A stretch of DNA of 64,000 bases. It comes from Symbioplanes lichenis (GTDB taxonomy: Bacteria; Actinomycetota; Actinomycetes; Mycobacteriales; Micromonosporaceae). Both the position numbers and the translations under genes were made by a program. The stretch lies in contig NZ_JAUZQD010000001.1 of NCBI RefSeq assembly GCF_030709675.1, positions 1-64,000 on the forward strand. The letters are read 5' to 3'. This document shows positions 17,460-26,365 of the stretch, piece by piece (the stretch's first letter is position 1; every line of letters starts with the position of its first letter). The notes below the pieces were generated by a model. The model did no database searches and was not told the DNA's origin. It was given only the letters and a program-made list of their open reading frames with translations.

Positions 17460-18806
17460 TCAGTGCTCTGTTCGGGTTGCGTAAGGGAACGTCAGCGTGA
17501 ACATCGCGCCGCCCTCCGGGGCGTGCCCGGCTGTGATCGTGCCGCCGATGCGAGCGGTGAGCCGGGCGGCCAGGGCCAGACCGAGCCCACTGCCCGTCTT
17601 GCGGACGTGCCGGTAACGCTGCTGCAGGGCGCCCCGGTCGAAGGCCACGCGCAGGTCGTCGTCGGTGAAACCCGGTCCCCCGTCGCGGATCTCCACCACG
17701 CCGCCGGCGCGCGCCTCGAGGATCAGCGGGGCGCCGGCCGGGACGACGCGCAGGGCGTTCTCGCAGAGGCCGTCGACGATCTGACGTACGCGATCCGGAT
17801 CGGCCGTCACCAGCACCGGCGCCGGGGGCACCCGCACCGCCAGGGCCGGGCCGGACGGCGTACACCGGGGGGCCCAGGCTTCTCCCGCGGCCGCGACCAG
17901 CTCCCCCAGGTCCACCGTCGTCAGGTGCACGGGCAGGTCGGCCGCCTCCAGCCGGGACAGCACGAGCAGGTCGGCGATGAGCCGCTCCAGCCGGTCGGCC
18001 TCGGCGAGCATCGTCGCGCCCGCCTTCGGGACGGCGTCCCCGTCGACCACCCCGTCGGCGAGCGCCTCCGCGTAGCCCTTGAGCGTGGCGAGCGGCGTAC
18101 GCAACTCGTGCGAGACCGACAGCAGGAACTCGCGTTCCCGGCCCTCGCTGATCTCCAGGTCCGCGCCCAGGCGGTTGAGCGCCGCCGCCAGCTCGGCGGC
18201 CTCGGCCGGGGGGCGCTCCGCGAGCCGCACCGAGCGGTCTCCGGCCGACAACCGCGCCGCCACGGCCGCCGCCTGCCGCAACGGCCGGGCCAGGAACTGC
18301 GCGAGCAGCGCCCCCGCCCCGATCCCGCCGGCCAGCCCGGCGAGCAGCGCGATCCACACGCCGCCGAGCACGCGGGCGCCGGTCCCGGACACGGCCGGGC
18401 GGGTCAGCACGACACCCGCGTTGACACCCTTGAGCGGGCGGCCGGAGATGAGCACGGCCGCGCCGCCGACCGTACCGGTGGTGTCGACGGGGTGGCCTGC
18501 GGCGATCTGCTCGGTCACCCGCGGCGGCAGTCCCGGGCGATCGGCGACGCCCCGCCGCATCAGATAGACCTCGATGCCGTCGTCGCGCAGCCGGTCGACG
18601 ATGCGGGCCCGCGCCGGCGCCCGCTCGGTGGCGAGCAGCTCGACCGCGAGCGCCGACTTCTCGGCGAGGTCCGCGGCGGCGGCCTGACGGGCCGAACGGA
18701 CGGCGATCGGCAGGGCGACGACGGCGGTGACGAGCACGGCGACGACCGCAGTGGCCGCGGTGACCAGGACTGTGCGGCCGGCCAGCGTGGCCAGCCACCT
18801 ACGCAT
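17460..18806 (-). CDS. Sensor histidine kinase
   Basis: A 448-residue membrane histidine kinase. A first transmembrane segment (TVLVTAATAVVAVLVTAVVAL) follows MRRWLATLAG, and a second lies around residues 165-190 (WIALLAGLAGGIGAGALLA). A HAMP-like region, the phosphoacceptor H-box VSHELRTPLATLKG and a HATPase domain with LCENALRVV, RDGGPGF and GSGLGLALA follow. The start at 18806 overlaps the response regulator stop (18799) by eight bases, so the two are coupled. An ATG six codons upstream is also possible. The sensed signal is unknown; the extracellular loop is about 100 residues. Confidence 0.9.
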   Translation of the reverse strand: MRRWLATLAGRTVLVTAATAVVAVLVTAVVALPIAVRSARQAAAADLAEKSALAVELLATERAPARARIVDRLRDDGIEVYLMRRGVADRPGLPPRVTEQIAAGHPVDTTGTVGGAAVLISGRPLKGVNAGVVLTRPAVSGTGARVLGGVWIALLAGLAGGIGAGALLAQFLARPLRQAAAVAARLSAGDRSVRLAERPPAEAAELAAALNRLGADLEISEGREREFLLSVSHELRTPLATLKGYAEALADGVVDGDAVPKAGATMLAEADRLERLIADLLVLSRLEAADLPVHLTTVDLGELVAAAGEAWAPRCTPSGPALAVRVPPAPVLVTADPDRVRQIVDGLCENALRVVPAGAPLILEARAGGVVEIRDGGPGFTDDDLRVAFDRGALQQRYRHVRKTGSGLGLALAARLTARIGGTITAGHAPEGGAMFTLTFPYATRTEH

Positions 18807-19485
18807 CGGCGGTGTAGCCAACACCGCGGACCGTCCGGATCACCCCGGCGGCGGCGCCGAGCTTGGCGCGGACCTGGGCCACGTGCACATCGACCGTACG
18901 GGTGCCCTGGTGCGCCGCGTAGCCCCAGACGCCGGACAACAGCTCTTCGCGGCTGAACACCCGCCCCGGCCGGCCCAGCAGATGTCCCAGCAGGTCGAAC
19001 TCGGTCGAGGTCAGCGCGAGCGGCACCCCGTCCACGGTCACGCGCCGCCGGGCCGGATCGAGCGTCACGGCACCCAGGGTGCGCACCTGCTCGGCCTCCG
19101 CCGGCCCGTTCGCCCGGCGCACGAGGGCCCGAACCCGGGCGACCAGCTCTCGGGGGCTGAACGGCTTGGTCACGTAGTCGTCGCCGCCCAGCTCGAGACC
19201 GAGGATCCGGTCCACCTCGTCGTCGCGCGCGGTCACGAACACGACCGGCGTCCAGTCGCCGTCCGCCCGCAGCCGCCGGCAGATCTCGGTGCCCTCCAGC
19301 CCCGGCAGCGCGATGTCGAGCACGCACGCCACCGGGCGCAGACGCCGGGCGGCGGCCAGACCGGCCGCGCCGTCATGCTCGACGTGGACGCCGAAGCCGT
19401 CGCGGGTCAGATAGAGGCGGACGAGGTCGGCGATGGGCCGCTCGTCCTCGACCACCAGGACCAGCCCCTTGGAACCAGCTGTCAC
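18799..19485 (-). CDS. OmpR-family response regulator
   Basis: A 228-residue DNA-binding response regulator. The receiver domain shows VVEDERP, the phosphoacceptor Asp in CVLDIALPGLEG and the switch VTKPFSPREL. The C-terminal winged helix is of OmpR/PhoB type (LTSTEFDLLGHLL, DVHVAQVRAKLG, RTVRGVGY). GTG at 19485 gives VTAGSKGLVLVVEDE; upstream residues of the open frame are Arg/His-rich and do not match. It is the first gene of a regulator-kinase-lipoprotein operon and is divergent from the HAD-like gene with 85 bases between them. Confidence 0.9.
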   Translation of the reverse strand: MTAGSKGLVLVVEDERPIADLVRLYLTRDGFGVHVEHDGAAGLAAARRLRPVACVLDIALPGLEGTEICRRLRADGDWTPVVFVTARDDEVDRILGLELGGDDYVTKPFSPRELVARVRALVRRANGPAEAEQVRTLGAVTLDPARRRVTVDGVPLALTSTEFDLLGHLLGRPGRVFSREELLSGVWGYAAHQGTRTVDVHVAQVRAKLGAAAGVIRTVRGVGYTADA

Positions 19486-19570
19486 GGGCCCATTCTGCCC
19501 GCGCCCGCGTGTGTGCTGTGTTCGAGGAATGTACGGGTGCGGCGTGAAACTGTCGGAGGCCCGGTGTTTG

Positions 19571-20053
19571 ATGGTCCCCGTGAACCGACCCTTGCTCCTG
19601 CTGGATCTCGACGGCGTGCTCAACCCGTTCGGTGCGTCCACCTGCCCCGAGGGATACGTCGAGCACGAGTTCTACCCCGGTCAGGGACCCGAGCGCTACA
19701 ACCCCGCCCACGGCGGCTGGATCCGCGAGCTCGCCGCGGTGACCGACCCGCAGTGGGCCACGAGCTGGGGCGACGACGCGAACGACCTGCTCGCCCCGCT
19801 CCTTGGCCTCGACCCGCTGCCGGTCGTCCCGTTCCCGCCTCTGCCCTTCCCGCCCGCCGCCAAGGTGCCCGCGATCGCCGCCGCGGCCGGCGACCGCCCG
19901 GCCGCCTGGATCGACGACAACCACACCGGCGCGGGCCGGGAGTGGGCGGCGAGCCGGAGCGCGCCGACGTTGCTGGTGCCGGTGGATTCGGCGATCGGGT
20001 GGACGCGGGCGGATGTCGAGGCCGTGCTGACGTGGGCCGGGTCGTTGTCCTGA
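19571..20053 (+). CDS. HAD-like hydrolase domain protein
   Basis: A 160-residue protein with the HAD nucleophile motif LLLLDLDGVLNPFG at the N-terminus and a later acidic IDDNH, consistent with motif IV and a minimal, capless HAD fold. The middle is Pro-rich (VVPFPPLPFPP). The family of short HAD-like proteins is common in actinomycetes and substrates are unknown. A GGAGG at 19555-19559 lies 11 bases before ATG 19571; GTG 19580 (VNRPLLLL) is an alternative start. It is transcribed away from the two-component system. Confidence 0.75.
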   Translation: MVPVNRPLLLLDLDGVLNPFGASTCPEGYVEHEFYPGQGPERYNPAHGGWIRELAAVTDPQWATSWGDDANDLLAPLLGLDPLPVVPFPPLPFPPAAKVPAIAAAAGDRPAAWIDDNHTGAGREWAASRSAPTLLVPVDSAIGWTRADVEAVLTWAGSLS

Positions 20054-20204
20054 GCGGCCGGGCGTCGGTCGCTGCGCGGCGGGCTTCTCCCGCTCCGGCG
20101 GGCTGCGCGCTATCCGGCCTTTTGCCTGGCGTGCTTGCGGGCGGCCCGTGCTCGCTGCACCGGGCGTTGCGGCCGCGGTGCGCGCCGGTCGCCGGGCCGG
20201 GGCC

Positions 20205-21209
20205 CTACCGGGCGCCGTGGTCCGCGGGGACGACCTCGTCCGGCTTGGGCGGGGGCGGTGGGGTGCCGTCGCCGAACGGGCGGCCGCCGAGCGACTCGCG
20301 CCCGTGCTCGCTCAGCCAGTTGCCCAGCTCTGGACCGGCCGGGACGATGCCTGTCGGGTTGATGTCGCGGTGCACCTCGTAGTAGTGCCGCTTGATGTGG
20401 ACGAAGTCGATCGTGTCGCCGAAGCCGGGCGTCTGGAAGAGATCCCGGGCGTACGCCCACAGCACCGGCATCTCGGTCAGCTTGCTGCGGTTGCACTTGA
20501 AGTGCCCGTGGTAGACCGGGTCGAAGCGCACCAGCGTCGTGAACAGCCGCACGTCCGCCTCGGTGATGGTGTCGCCGACGAGGTAACGCTGCCCGGCCAG
20601 GCGCTCGGACAGCCAGTCGAGACGGTCGAAGAGCCGGTGGTACGCCTTGTCGTACGCCTCCTGCGACCCGGCGAACCCGGCCCGGTAGACGCCGTTGTTG
20701 ACGTCCCGGAAGACGTGCCGGTTGACCTCGTCGATCTCCGCCCGCAGGGCCTCGGGATAGAGCTCGGGCGCCCCGGGCCGGTGGTACTGCTTCCACTCCA
20801 GCGACATGTCGATCGTGATCTGGGGGAAGTCGTTCGTGACCACCTGACCGGTCGGCACGTCGACGATCGCGGGCACGGTGATGCCCTTGTCGTAGCCGGG
20901 GTAGCGCTGGAAGAACGCCTCCTGCAGCCGCTCGATGCCGAGCACCGGGTCCTGGCCGCCGGGGTCGAGGTCGAAGGTCCAGCTCCGCTCGTCGTGCGTG
21001 GGCCCCGCGACGCCCATGGAGAGCACGTCCTCGAGCCCGAGCAGCCGCCGCACGATGATCGTCCTGTTCGCCCACGGGCACGCGCGGCTCACGACCAGCC
21101 GGTAACGGCCGGGCTCCACCGGATAGCCGTCCCGGCCGTCCGCGGTGATCCGGGTGGCGATGTAGCGCTGGTCGCGGGTGAACTCCCCCGTGGTGGAGAC
21201 GTAAGCCAT
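20205..21209 (-). CDS. Xi-class GST / hydroquinone reductase-like
   Basis: A 334-residue protein of the glutathionyl-hydroquinone reductase (Xi-class glutathione transferase) family. The catalytic cysteine is in SRACPWANRT (Cys44), followed by the thioredoxin-like half (TVPAIVD, VTNDFPQI) and the helical half with YLVGDTITEADVRLFTTL and GHFKCNRSKL. Known members reduce glutathionyl-hydroquinones. Actinomycetes normally make mycothiol instead of glutathione, so the thiol used here is open. The start MAYVSTTGEF at 21209 is preferred over an ATG-less upstream extension. The C-terminus is Pro-rich (PPPPPKPDE). Confidence 0.87.
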   Translation of the reverse strand: MAYVSTTGEFTRDQRYIATRITADGRDGYPVEPGRYRLVVSRACPWANRTIIVRRLLGLEDVLSMGVAGPTHDERSWTFDLDPGGQDPVLGIERLQEAFFQRYPGYDKGITVPAIVDVPTGQVVTNDFPQITIDMSLEWKQYHRPGAPELYPEALRAEIDEVNRHVFRDVNNGVYRAGFAGSQEAYDKAYHRLFDRLDWLSERLAGQRYLVGDTITEADVRLFTTLVRFDPVYHGHFKCNRSKLTEMPVLWAYARDLFQTPGFGDTIDFVHIKRHYYEVHRDINPTGIVPAGPELGNWLSEHGRESLGGRPFGDGTPPPPPKPDEVVPADHGAR

Positions 21210-21482
21210 GCCCTCATCTTCCCCCGCGGAGCCGCCTCGCACTGTGCCGCTGCCCACTCCGGCCCGGCGCTACCCTCACGAGCCGCCGTCACGCTCATCA
21301 CGTGGCGGGCCGCCGAACGGGCACTGCTGCCGCTGCCGGTACGCCGGGAAGCGCGCACGTAACAGTCATTAATCGCGTTCCGGAAGCGACCCGGCCGAAC
21401 GGACTAATAGTGTTGCGGAACAACCGGCGCCCGCCGCTGGACGTTTTTCGCACCCGCCGATAACAGAAACTCGAAAAGAAAT
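21210..21482. other. Intergenic region upstream of GST gene
   Basis: About 270 bases without a gene. The distal 120 bases are less GC-rich than the surroundings (CATTAATCGCG, GACTAATAGTG, AACTCGAAAAGAAATTC) and include the interrupted palindrome GTTGCGGAACAAC near 21414. This is a plausible promoter/operator for the minus-strand GST gene and also the 3' flank of the DUF305-like gene. Confidence 0.35.
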
Positions 21483-22106
21483 TCAGCCGAGTTCGCTGAG
21501 AAACGCGCGCCGGCTCTCGATCACCTTGTCGGCCAGCGCCTTGGTCTGCGGCTCGACCCCGGCCTTGCGCTCGCTCTCGGCCAGATTGACGCCCTGCTCG
21601 AAGTGGGCCCGCAGATGCCCGACGATCAGCGTGTCGAAGGCGGCGCCCCGCACCCGCCCGGCCGCCGTGACCTGCTCCGGCGTGACCATGCCCGGCATCG
21701 GCATGCCCTTGTGCGGGTTCTCCGCGGGCAGCTGCGCCTGGTCGTGCAGCGCCCGCAGCGCCGTCAGCTCCTGCTCATGAAAGCTGCTGACCTCGGCCGA
21801 CAGCGCCTTGACCCGGGCGCCGCCCCGCTCCGGCACCAGCGCCAGCAGCGGCAACAACTCCTCGTCCATGGCGATGTTGATCTCGATCCAGGCCCGGTCG
21901 GTGCCCCCGAACACGCCCGCCCCGCCCGCCGCCCCGGCTCCGGAATCGCCGGTATCGTTCCCCTTTGTCCCGCTGACTTGGCCGCCCGTAGCCTGCGCGC
22001 TGTCACCCCCCGCCGGCCGGGCATCGTCGCCGCAGCCGCCCGCCCCGAGCAGGACAACGGCCACGATCAGACCCGCCGCCGCCCGCAGCGCCGACGAGCG
22101 CGGCAC
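21483..22106 (-). CDS. DUF305-like lipoprotein
   Basis: An exported lipoprotein of about 207 residues. The signal peptide (ALRAAAGLIVAVVLLGAGGC) ends in a lipobox Cys. After a Gly/Ala/Asp-rich linker, the C-terminal domain aligns with DUF305: MPGMVTPEQV, GAAFDTLIVGHLRAHFEQG and a final ALADKVIESRRAFLSEL helix. DUF305 proteins usually have two His-His pairs; here the positions read IAMDE and RAHFEQG, so the pairs are lost. The GTG at 22106 gives a normal signal peptide; GTG 22190 and ATG 22235 are in frame but would make an unusually long leader. The start is uncertain. Confidence 0.65.
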   Translation of the reverse strand: MPRSSALRAAAGLIVAVVLLGAGGCGDDARPAGGDSAQATGGQVSGTKGNDTGDSGAGAAGGAGVFGGTDRAWIEINIAMDEELLPLLALVPERGGARVKALSAEVSSFHEQELTALRALHDQAQLPAENPHKGMPMPGMVTPEQVTAAGRVRGAAFDTLIVGHLRAHFEQGVNLAESERKAGVEPQTKALADKVIESRRAFLSELG

Positions 22107-22413
22107 CCGGAGCGCATCGACGGGCGTGCCACGCCGGCCCGGGAAGGCGTCACGAGCATCGGCGGGGAGGCGGGGGAAATACCGATTCACACAGGCGAGT
22201 CTCGGCGCGCGCGCCGCCCGTGTCAATGTGAGCAACCTCTTCCATCGCGCCGTGAACCAACAATTTCTTCCCGTTCAAACATTGACGATCGGCAACGTCG
22301 GCGTAACATTGGCCGCACGCCAGAGAGCGTTCTCCCAGCCACCCCTGCGCGTCGCCCACCCACCGAGGAAGCGGCGCGCAGGGGCCTCCAACCAAGGCCC
22401 TGGCCGCTGCCGG

Positions 22414-22626
22414 TCAAGCCGGCGGCGTCGGGCCGTTGCCGTTCAGGGCCGTCCGAAGCAGGCCGGCCAGCTGGTCGCGCCGGCGCGGGGTGAGGTGGGC
22501 GAGCAGATCGCGCTGAGCGTCCAGGCCCGCCGCCACGGCGCGATCGACGACGGCGAGGCCCACGTCGGTCAGGCGCACGTGAATGCCGCGCCGGTCGGGC
22601 GGGGCTCCCAAGGGCCGGCTGTCCGC
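22414..22626 (-). pseudogene. MarR regulator remnant, C-terminal part
   Basis: About 70 codons encoding only the wing and last helices of a MarR regulator: DSRPLGAPPDRRGIHVRLT, then VDRAV, DLLAHLTPRRRDQLAGLL and a stop. The N-terminal dimerisation region and recognition helix are missing. The frame continues upstream to 23106, but as Pro/His/Arg-rich non-homologous sequence antisense to other genes. The break falls within a few bases of an EamA transporter remnant on the other strand. Confidence 0.6.
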
Positions 22627-22630
22627 CGTG

Positions 22631-22790
22631 CGTGTGTCGCTGCTCGCGTTGCTCTCGCCGGTGGTCGCTACGGTCGTGGGCTGGGCCGCGCTCGGCAGAG
22701 TCACACCCCGCTGCAGGTGGCGGGCATGGTCATCGCCTTCGCCGCCGTGACGGTCGGTGCGCGAGACACCACCACACCGACGAGAAACCC
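22631..22790 (+). pseudogene. EamA transporter remnant, frameshifted
   Basis: Encodes the last hydrophobic helices of an EamA/DMT-type transporter: RVSLLALLSPVVATVVGWAA then, after losing one base near 22702, QSHTPLQVAGMVIAFAAVTV. No start and no N-terminal helices are present. Together with the head-to-head MarR remnant it looks like the outcome of one deletion through a divergent marR-eamA pair. Confidence 0.55.
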
Positions 22791-22829
22791 CGATCCGCGA
22801 CACCCCGGGAAAACCAGGACGCGGGCGGG

Positions 22830-23474
22830 TCAGCGGAGGTCGATGTTCTCGACGATGCGGGTCGGGAAGCCGATGCGGGCGGCGCGGAGCATGGCTCGGC
22901 CGAGGGCGTCGTTCGTGGTGGTCCAGCGGGGCAGGTGGCGGATCAGGAACGGTGTGATCGGCGCGGTGACGGCGTAGCCCCAGCGGTAGAGGCGGGTCTT
23001 GGACGTGGCGCCGTGCGTGGGCTGGATGAAGCCGGGCCGGAAGGCGTACCCGTGGGGGAAGGTTTTGATGATCTCCAGCTCGGTGCGGCCCTTGATCCTG
23101 GCCCACGCGGCGCGGCCGTCGATGTCGGTGCCGGCGCCGGAGACGTACACGAAGGTCATCTCGGGGTTGATCGTGGACAGGGCGTGTGCGGCGGCGGTGG
23201 GCAGGTCGTAGGAGATCTTGGTGTAGTCGGCCTCGCTCATGCCGGTCGAGGAGACGCCCAGGCAGTAGAAACAGGCGTCGAAACCCGCGAGCCGGCCGGT
23301 CAGCGGGCTCAGATCGGCGAGGTCGGCCAGGGTGGCCTCGGTCAGCTTCGGATGGCGTACGCCGGTGGGGCGCCGCCCGATCGCCAGCACCTCCTCGACG
23401 TCGGCCGCCAGCAGGCTCTCGCGCAGCGCGCCCTGCCCGACCATGCCCGTGGCGCCGAAGATGATGATCCGCAT
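22830..23474 (-). CDS. NAD(P)-binding epimerase-like protein
   Basis: A 214-residue short Rossmann protein. The dinucleotide-binding motif GATGMVGQGAL lies directly after MRIIIF, and FYCLGVSSTGMSEADY and VYVSGAGTD follow the pattern of atypical short-chain dehydrogenases/NAD-dependent epimerases. Substrate unknown; family members are often annotated oxidoreductase or epimerase. The ATG at 23474 precedes the beta-strand of the nucleotide fold exactly; an ATG-equivalent six codons upstream is less likely. It is divergent from the SWIM gene with 53 bases between starts. Confidence 0.82.
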   Translation of the reverse strand: MRIIIFGATGMVGQGALRESLLAADVEEVLAIGRRPTGVRHPKLTEATLADLADLSPLTGRLAGFDACFYCLGVSSTGMSEADYTKISYDLPTAAAHALSTINPEMTFVYVSGAGTDIDGRAAWARIKGRTELEIIKTFPHGYAFRPGFIQPTHGATSKTRLYRWGYAVTAPITPFLIRHLPRWTTTNDALGRAMLRAARIGFPTRIVENIDLR

Positions 23475-23527
23475 GACACCAGTCTCCCCCACGCGGTTTT
23501 GTCGTACCCGCCTTCTACATTGCTGCG

Positions 23528-26365
23528 GTGCCCGTTGAACGATGGTCCGCCGCCCAGGTGTCCGCCGCCGCCCCCGACGCCTCTTCGCTGAAGAGTGCGC
23601 AGAAGCTCGCCGCGCCCACGTCGTGGGAGCAGCGCGGCGCCGTCGACGACGTGCTGTGGGGGCTGTGCCGGGGCAGCGGGAAAAATCCGTACCAGGTCTG
23701 TGTGGACGTGGCCGGCCCGGCTTACAAGTGCTCGTGCCCGAGCCGGAAGTTCCCGTGCAAGCACGCGCTCGCCCTGCTGTTCCTGTGGAGCTCCGGCGAG
23801 GTGGGCGAGGGCGAGCCGGCGCCCGATTTCGTCACGGAGTGGCGCCAGGGCCGGGCCGAGCGCGCGGTCAAGGCGGCCGCCCCCAAGAGCACCGATCCGG
23901 CCGCTGCGGCCAAGCGCGCCGGGCAGCGGGCCGAGCGGGTCGCCGCGGGCGTGTCCGAGCTGCGGCGCTGGCTCGACGACCAGGTGCAGCAGGGCCTGGC
24001 CGCGGCGGAGCGGGCCGGACACCGGCCTTTCGAGACGATGGCCGCACGCCTGGTCGACGCGCAAGCCCCGGCCGTCGCCGGCACCGTGCGCAGGCTCGGC
24101 GGCATCGCGGGCATCGGGCCGCAGTGGGCCGACCGGCTGCTCGGCGAGCTCGCGCTGCTCCAGCTCCTGGTGGCCGGGCACGACCGCCTGGCCGACCTGC
24201 CGCCGGAGCTGGCCGCCACGGTCCGGTCGCGGATCGGCTTCCCGGTGGCGACCGAGGACGTGCTGGCGGGCGAGCCGGTGCGCGACCGCTGGCAGGTGCT
24301 CGGCCAGGAGGACAGCGACGACGGCGCGCTCACGACCCGCCGCACGTGGCTGCTCGGGGCCGACCGGCGGCGGTTCGCGTTGCACCTGTCCTTCGCGGCG
24401 CCCGGGCAGACGCTGGCGACCGATCTGGTGCCGGGCACGTTCTTCGAGGGCGACCTCTGCTTCTATCCGGGGGCGCTCCCCCTGCGCGCGGTGATCAAAG
24501 ATCGGCTCGGGCCGACCCGGCCGCTGTTGCCCGAGCCGATCGGCGCGACCGGCCTGTCCGCGGCCCTGGAGAGCTGGGCGGCCGCGCTGGCCGCCGAGCC
24601 GTGGCGCACCGGCCTTCCGGTGCTGCTCGCCGGGGTCGCGCCCAGCGCCGACGGCTTCCTCACCGACGCCACCGGCGAGTCGTTGCCGCTGGCCGCGGGG
24701 CATCGGGAGCCGTGGTGGCTGCTCGCGGCGGCGGGCGGCGAGCCCGCGACCGTCGCCGGCGAGTGGACACCGGCCGGCCTGCGCCCGCTCGCGGCCTGGG
24801 CGGGCGGCCGGTTCGTGCTCGCCGCCCCGCCCGGTCCGGCGGGCAGTGCCCCGCGCAGCCCCGAGCTGCCGCCCGACCTGCTGGCGACGGCGCTCGTGGG
24901 CACCGCGCGACGGCCCTTCACGGCGACCACCGTCGCCGCCGGGGACGCCTCGATCCCGCTCGGCGGCGAGACGTCACTGCTGGAGGCGGCTGCGACGGCG
25001 CTGACCTACCGGCGGGCCGGGATCACGCCCGCGACCGGGCACCCCGCCGTCACTCCCGCTCCCGCGGAGACGGGCCGTCCTGTGCCATCCGCGGCGGGGG
25101 TCCGGCTGCAGCGGCTGCTCGACGGGAGCGGGCCGCAGGATCTGCTGTCGCAGTGGCTGGGGGCGGCGGCCCGATGGGGCGGGCATGTTCCGCCCGAGAC
25201 ACTGCCGGCGCTCTTCGATGCGGGCCGGCGCAACAGTGTGATCCGCCCGGCGATCGCCCGGGTGGCCGGCGAGCGCGGCCGCTGGCTGGCCGGGCTCCGG
25301 CCCGACTGGGGCTGGGTGCGCGACGAGGCGCCCGGCACGGCCGCGCCGGACAACCCCGAGACCTGGCACACGGGTACGCCCGGAGAGCGCCTCGCCCACC
25401 TCACGCGACTGCGCACTGTGGACCCGGCGGCGGGGCTGGCCCTGCTGCGCGAGGCCTGGGCCACGGAGGCACCCGAGGACCGCGCGCGGTTCGTCGGCGC
25501 GCTCAGCACCGGGCTGTCGCTCGCCGACGACGGATTCCTCGACGCGGCGCTCGACGACCGGCGCAAGGAGGTACGCGAGGCGGCGCTCGACTTGTTGCAG
25601 CGGCTCCCGGGGTCGGCGCTCGGGCAGCGGATGGCCGAGCGGGCCCGGGCGGCCGTGCGGATCGAGCGCCGCGCCCTCGGCCGCGACCGGCTGATCGTCA
25701 CTCCGCCCGAGGAGCTGACCCCGGAGCTGCGCCGGGACGGGCTCGCCGCCAAGCCGGCCCGGGGCACCGGGGTGCAGGCGTGGCTGCTGGAGGAGGTCGT
25801 CGCCGGGGCGCCGCTGAGCACGTGGACGCACGACCGCGGGCCGGCGAAGGTCGTCGAGCTGGCCCGCGGCAACGACTGGGAGGTGCCGCTGCTGCACGGA
25901 TGGGCCAAGGCGGCCATCGCCCAGGGCGCCGCGGAGTGGGCGACCGCGCTCGTGCACCACGACAGCCGGGAGCGGACGGGCGGGCTGCGCGAGGCCGTAC
26001 GCTGGGATCTGCACCTGCTGCTCCCGCCGGCCGACCTGGCCCGGATCGCCGCCGACTTCCTGCGCCGCGAGGACCACCTGGCACACCGGCTGCTCGCCGT
26101 GCACCCCGGCCCGTGGCCCGACGAGCTGGCCGTCGCGGTGATCGAGACCGTCGCGCTCCGCGCCCGCAAGGACAAGCACAGCTGGCAGCTCGCCGAGCTG
26201 TGCCGGGCGGCGGCGCCCGTCATGCCGCCGCGCTACGCCCCGCACCTCACCAAGCTCGCGGACCAGCTGCACCGCGACGGCACCGATCCCGCCCGGATCC
26301 GCGCCGTCACCGAGCTGGCCCGCACCCTCACCTTCCGCCACGAGATGCTCCAGGAGTTCGAGTGA
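23528..26365 (+). CDS. SWIM zinc finger protein
   Basis: A 945-residue protein with an N-terminal SWIM zinc finger (Cys68-x-Cys70, Cys77-x-His79 in CSCPSRKFPCKH). The large remainder is helical and Ala/Leu/Arg-rich with HEAT-like stretches in the C-terminal half. SWIM fingers bind nucleic acid or protein. It is the first gene of a four-gene operon with a MoxR ATPase, a DUF5682 protein and a VWA protein. The same families make up the E. coli yehQ/yehL/yehM/yehP cluster, of which this is the YehQ equivalent. GTG start at 23528 without a clear ribosome binding site; its stop overlaps the next start. Confidence 0.85.
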   Translation: MPVERWSAAQVSAAAPDASSLKSAQKLAAPTSWEQRGAVDDVLWGLCRGSGKNPYQVCVDVAGPAYKCSCPSRKFPCKHALALLFLWSSGEVGEGEPAPDFVTEWRQGRAERAVKAAAPKSTDPAAAAKRAGQRAERVAAGVSELRRWLDDQVQQGLAAAERAGHRPFETMAARLVDAQAPAVAGTVRRLGGIAGIGPQWADRLLGELALLQLLVAGHDRLADLPPELAATVRSRIGFPVATEDVLAGEPVRDRWQVLGQEDSDDGALTTRRTWLLGADRRRFALHLSFAAPGQTLATDLVPGTFFEGDLCFYPGALPLRAVIKDRLGPTRPLLPEPIGATGLSAALESWAAALAAEPWRTGLPVLLAGVAPSADGFLTDATGESLPLAAGHREPWWLLAAAGGEPATVAGEWTPAGLRPLAAWAGGRFVLAAPPGPAGSAPRSPELPPDLLATALVGTARRPFTATTVAAGDASIPLGGETSLLEAAATALTYRRAGITPATGHPAVTPAPAETGRPVPSAAGVRLQRLLDGSGPQDLLSQWLGAAARWGGHVPPETLPALFDAGRRNSVIRPAIARVAGERGRWLAGLRPDWGWVRDEAPGTAAPDNPETWHTGTPGERLAHLTRLRTVDPAAGLALLREAWATEAPEDRARFVGALSTGLSLADDGFLDAALDDRRKEVREAALDLLQRLPGSALGQRMAERARAAVRIERRALGRDRLIVTPPEELTPELRRDGLAAKPARGTGVQAWLLEEVVAGAPLSTWTHDRGPAKVVELARGNDWEVPLLHGWAKAAIAQGAAEWATALVHHDSRERTGGLREAVRWDLHLLLPPADLARIAADFLRREDHLAHRLLAVHPGPWPDELAVAVIETVALRARKDKHSWQLAELCRAAAPVMPPRYAPHLTKLADQLHRDGTDPARIRAVTELARTLTFRHEMLQEFE

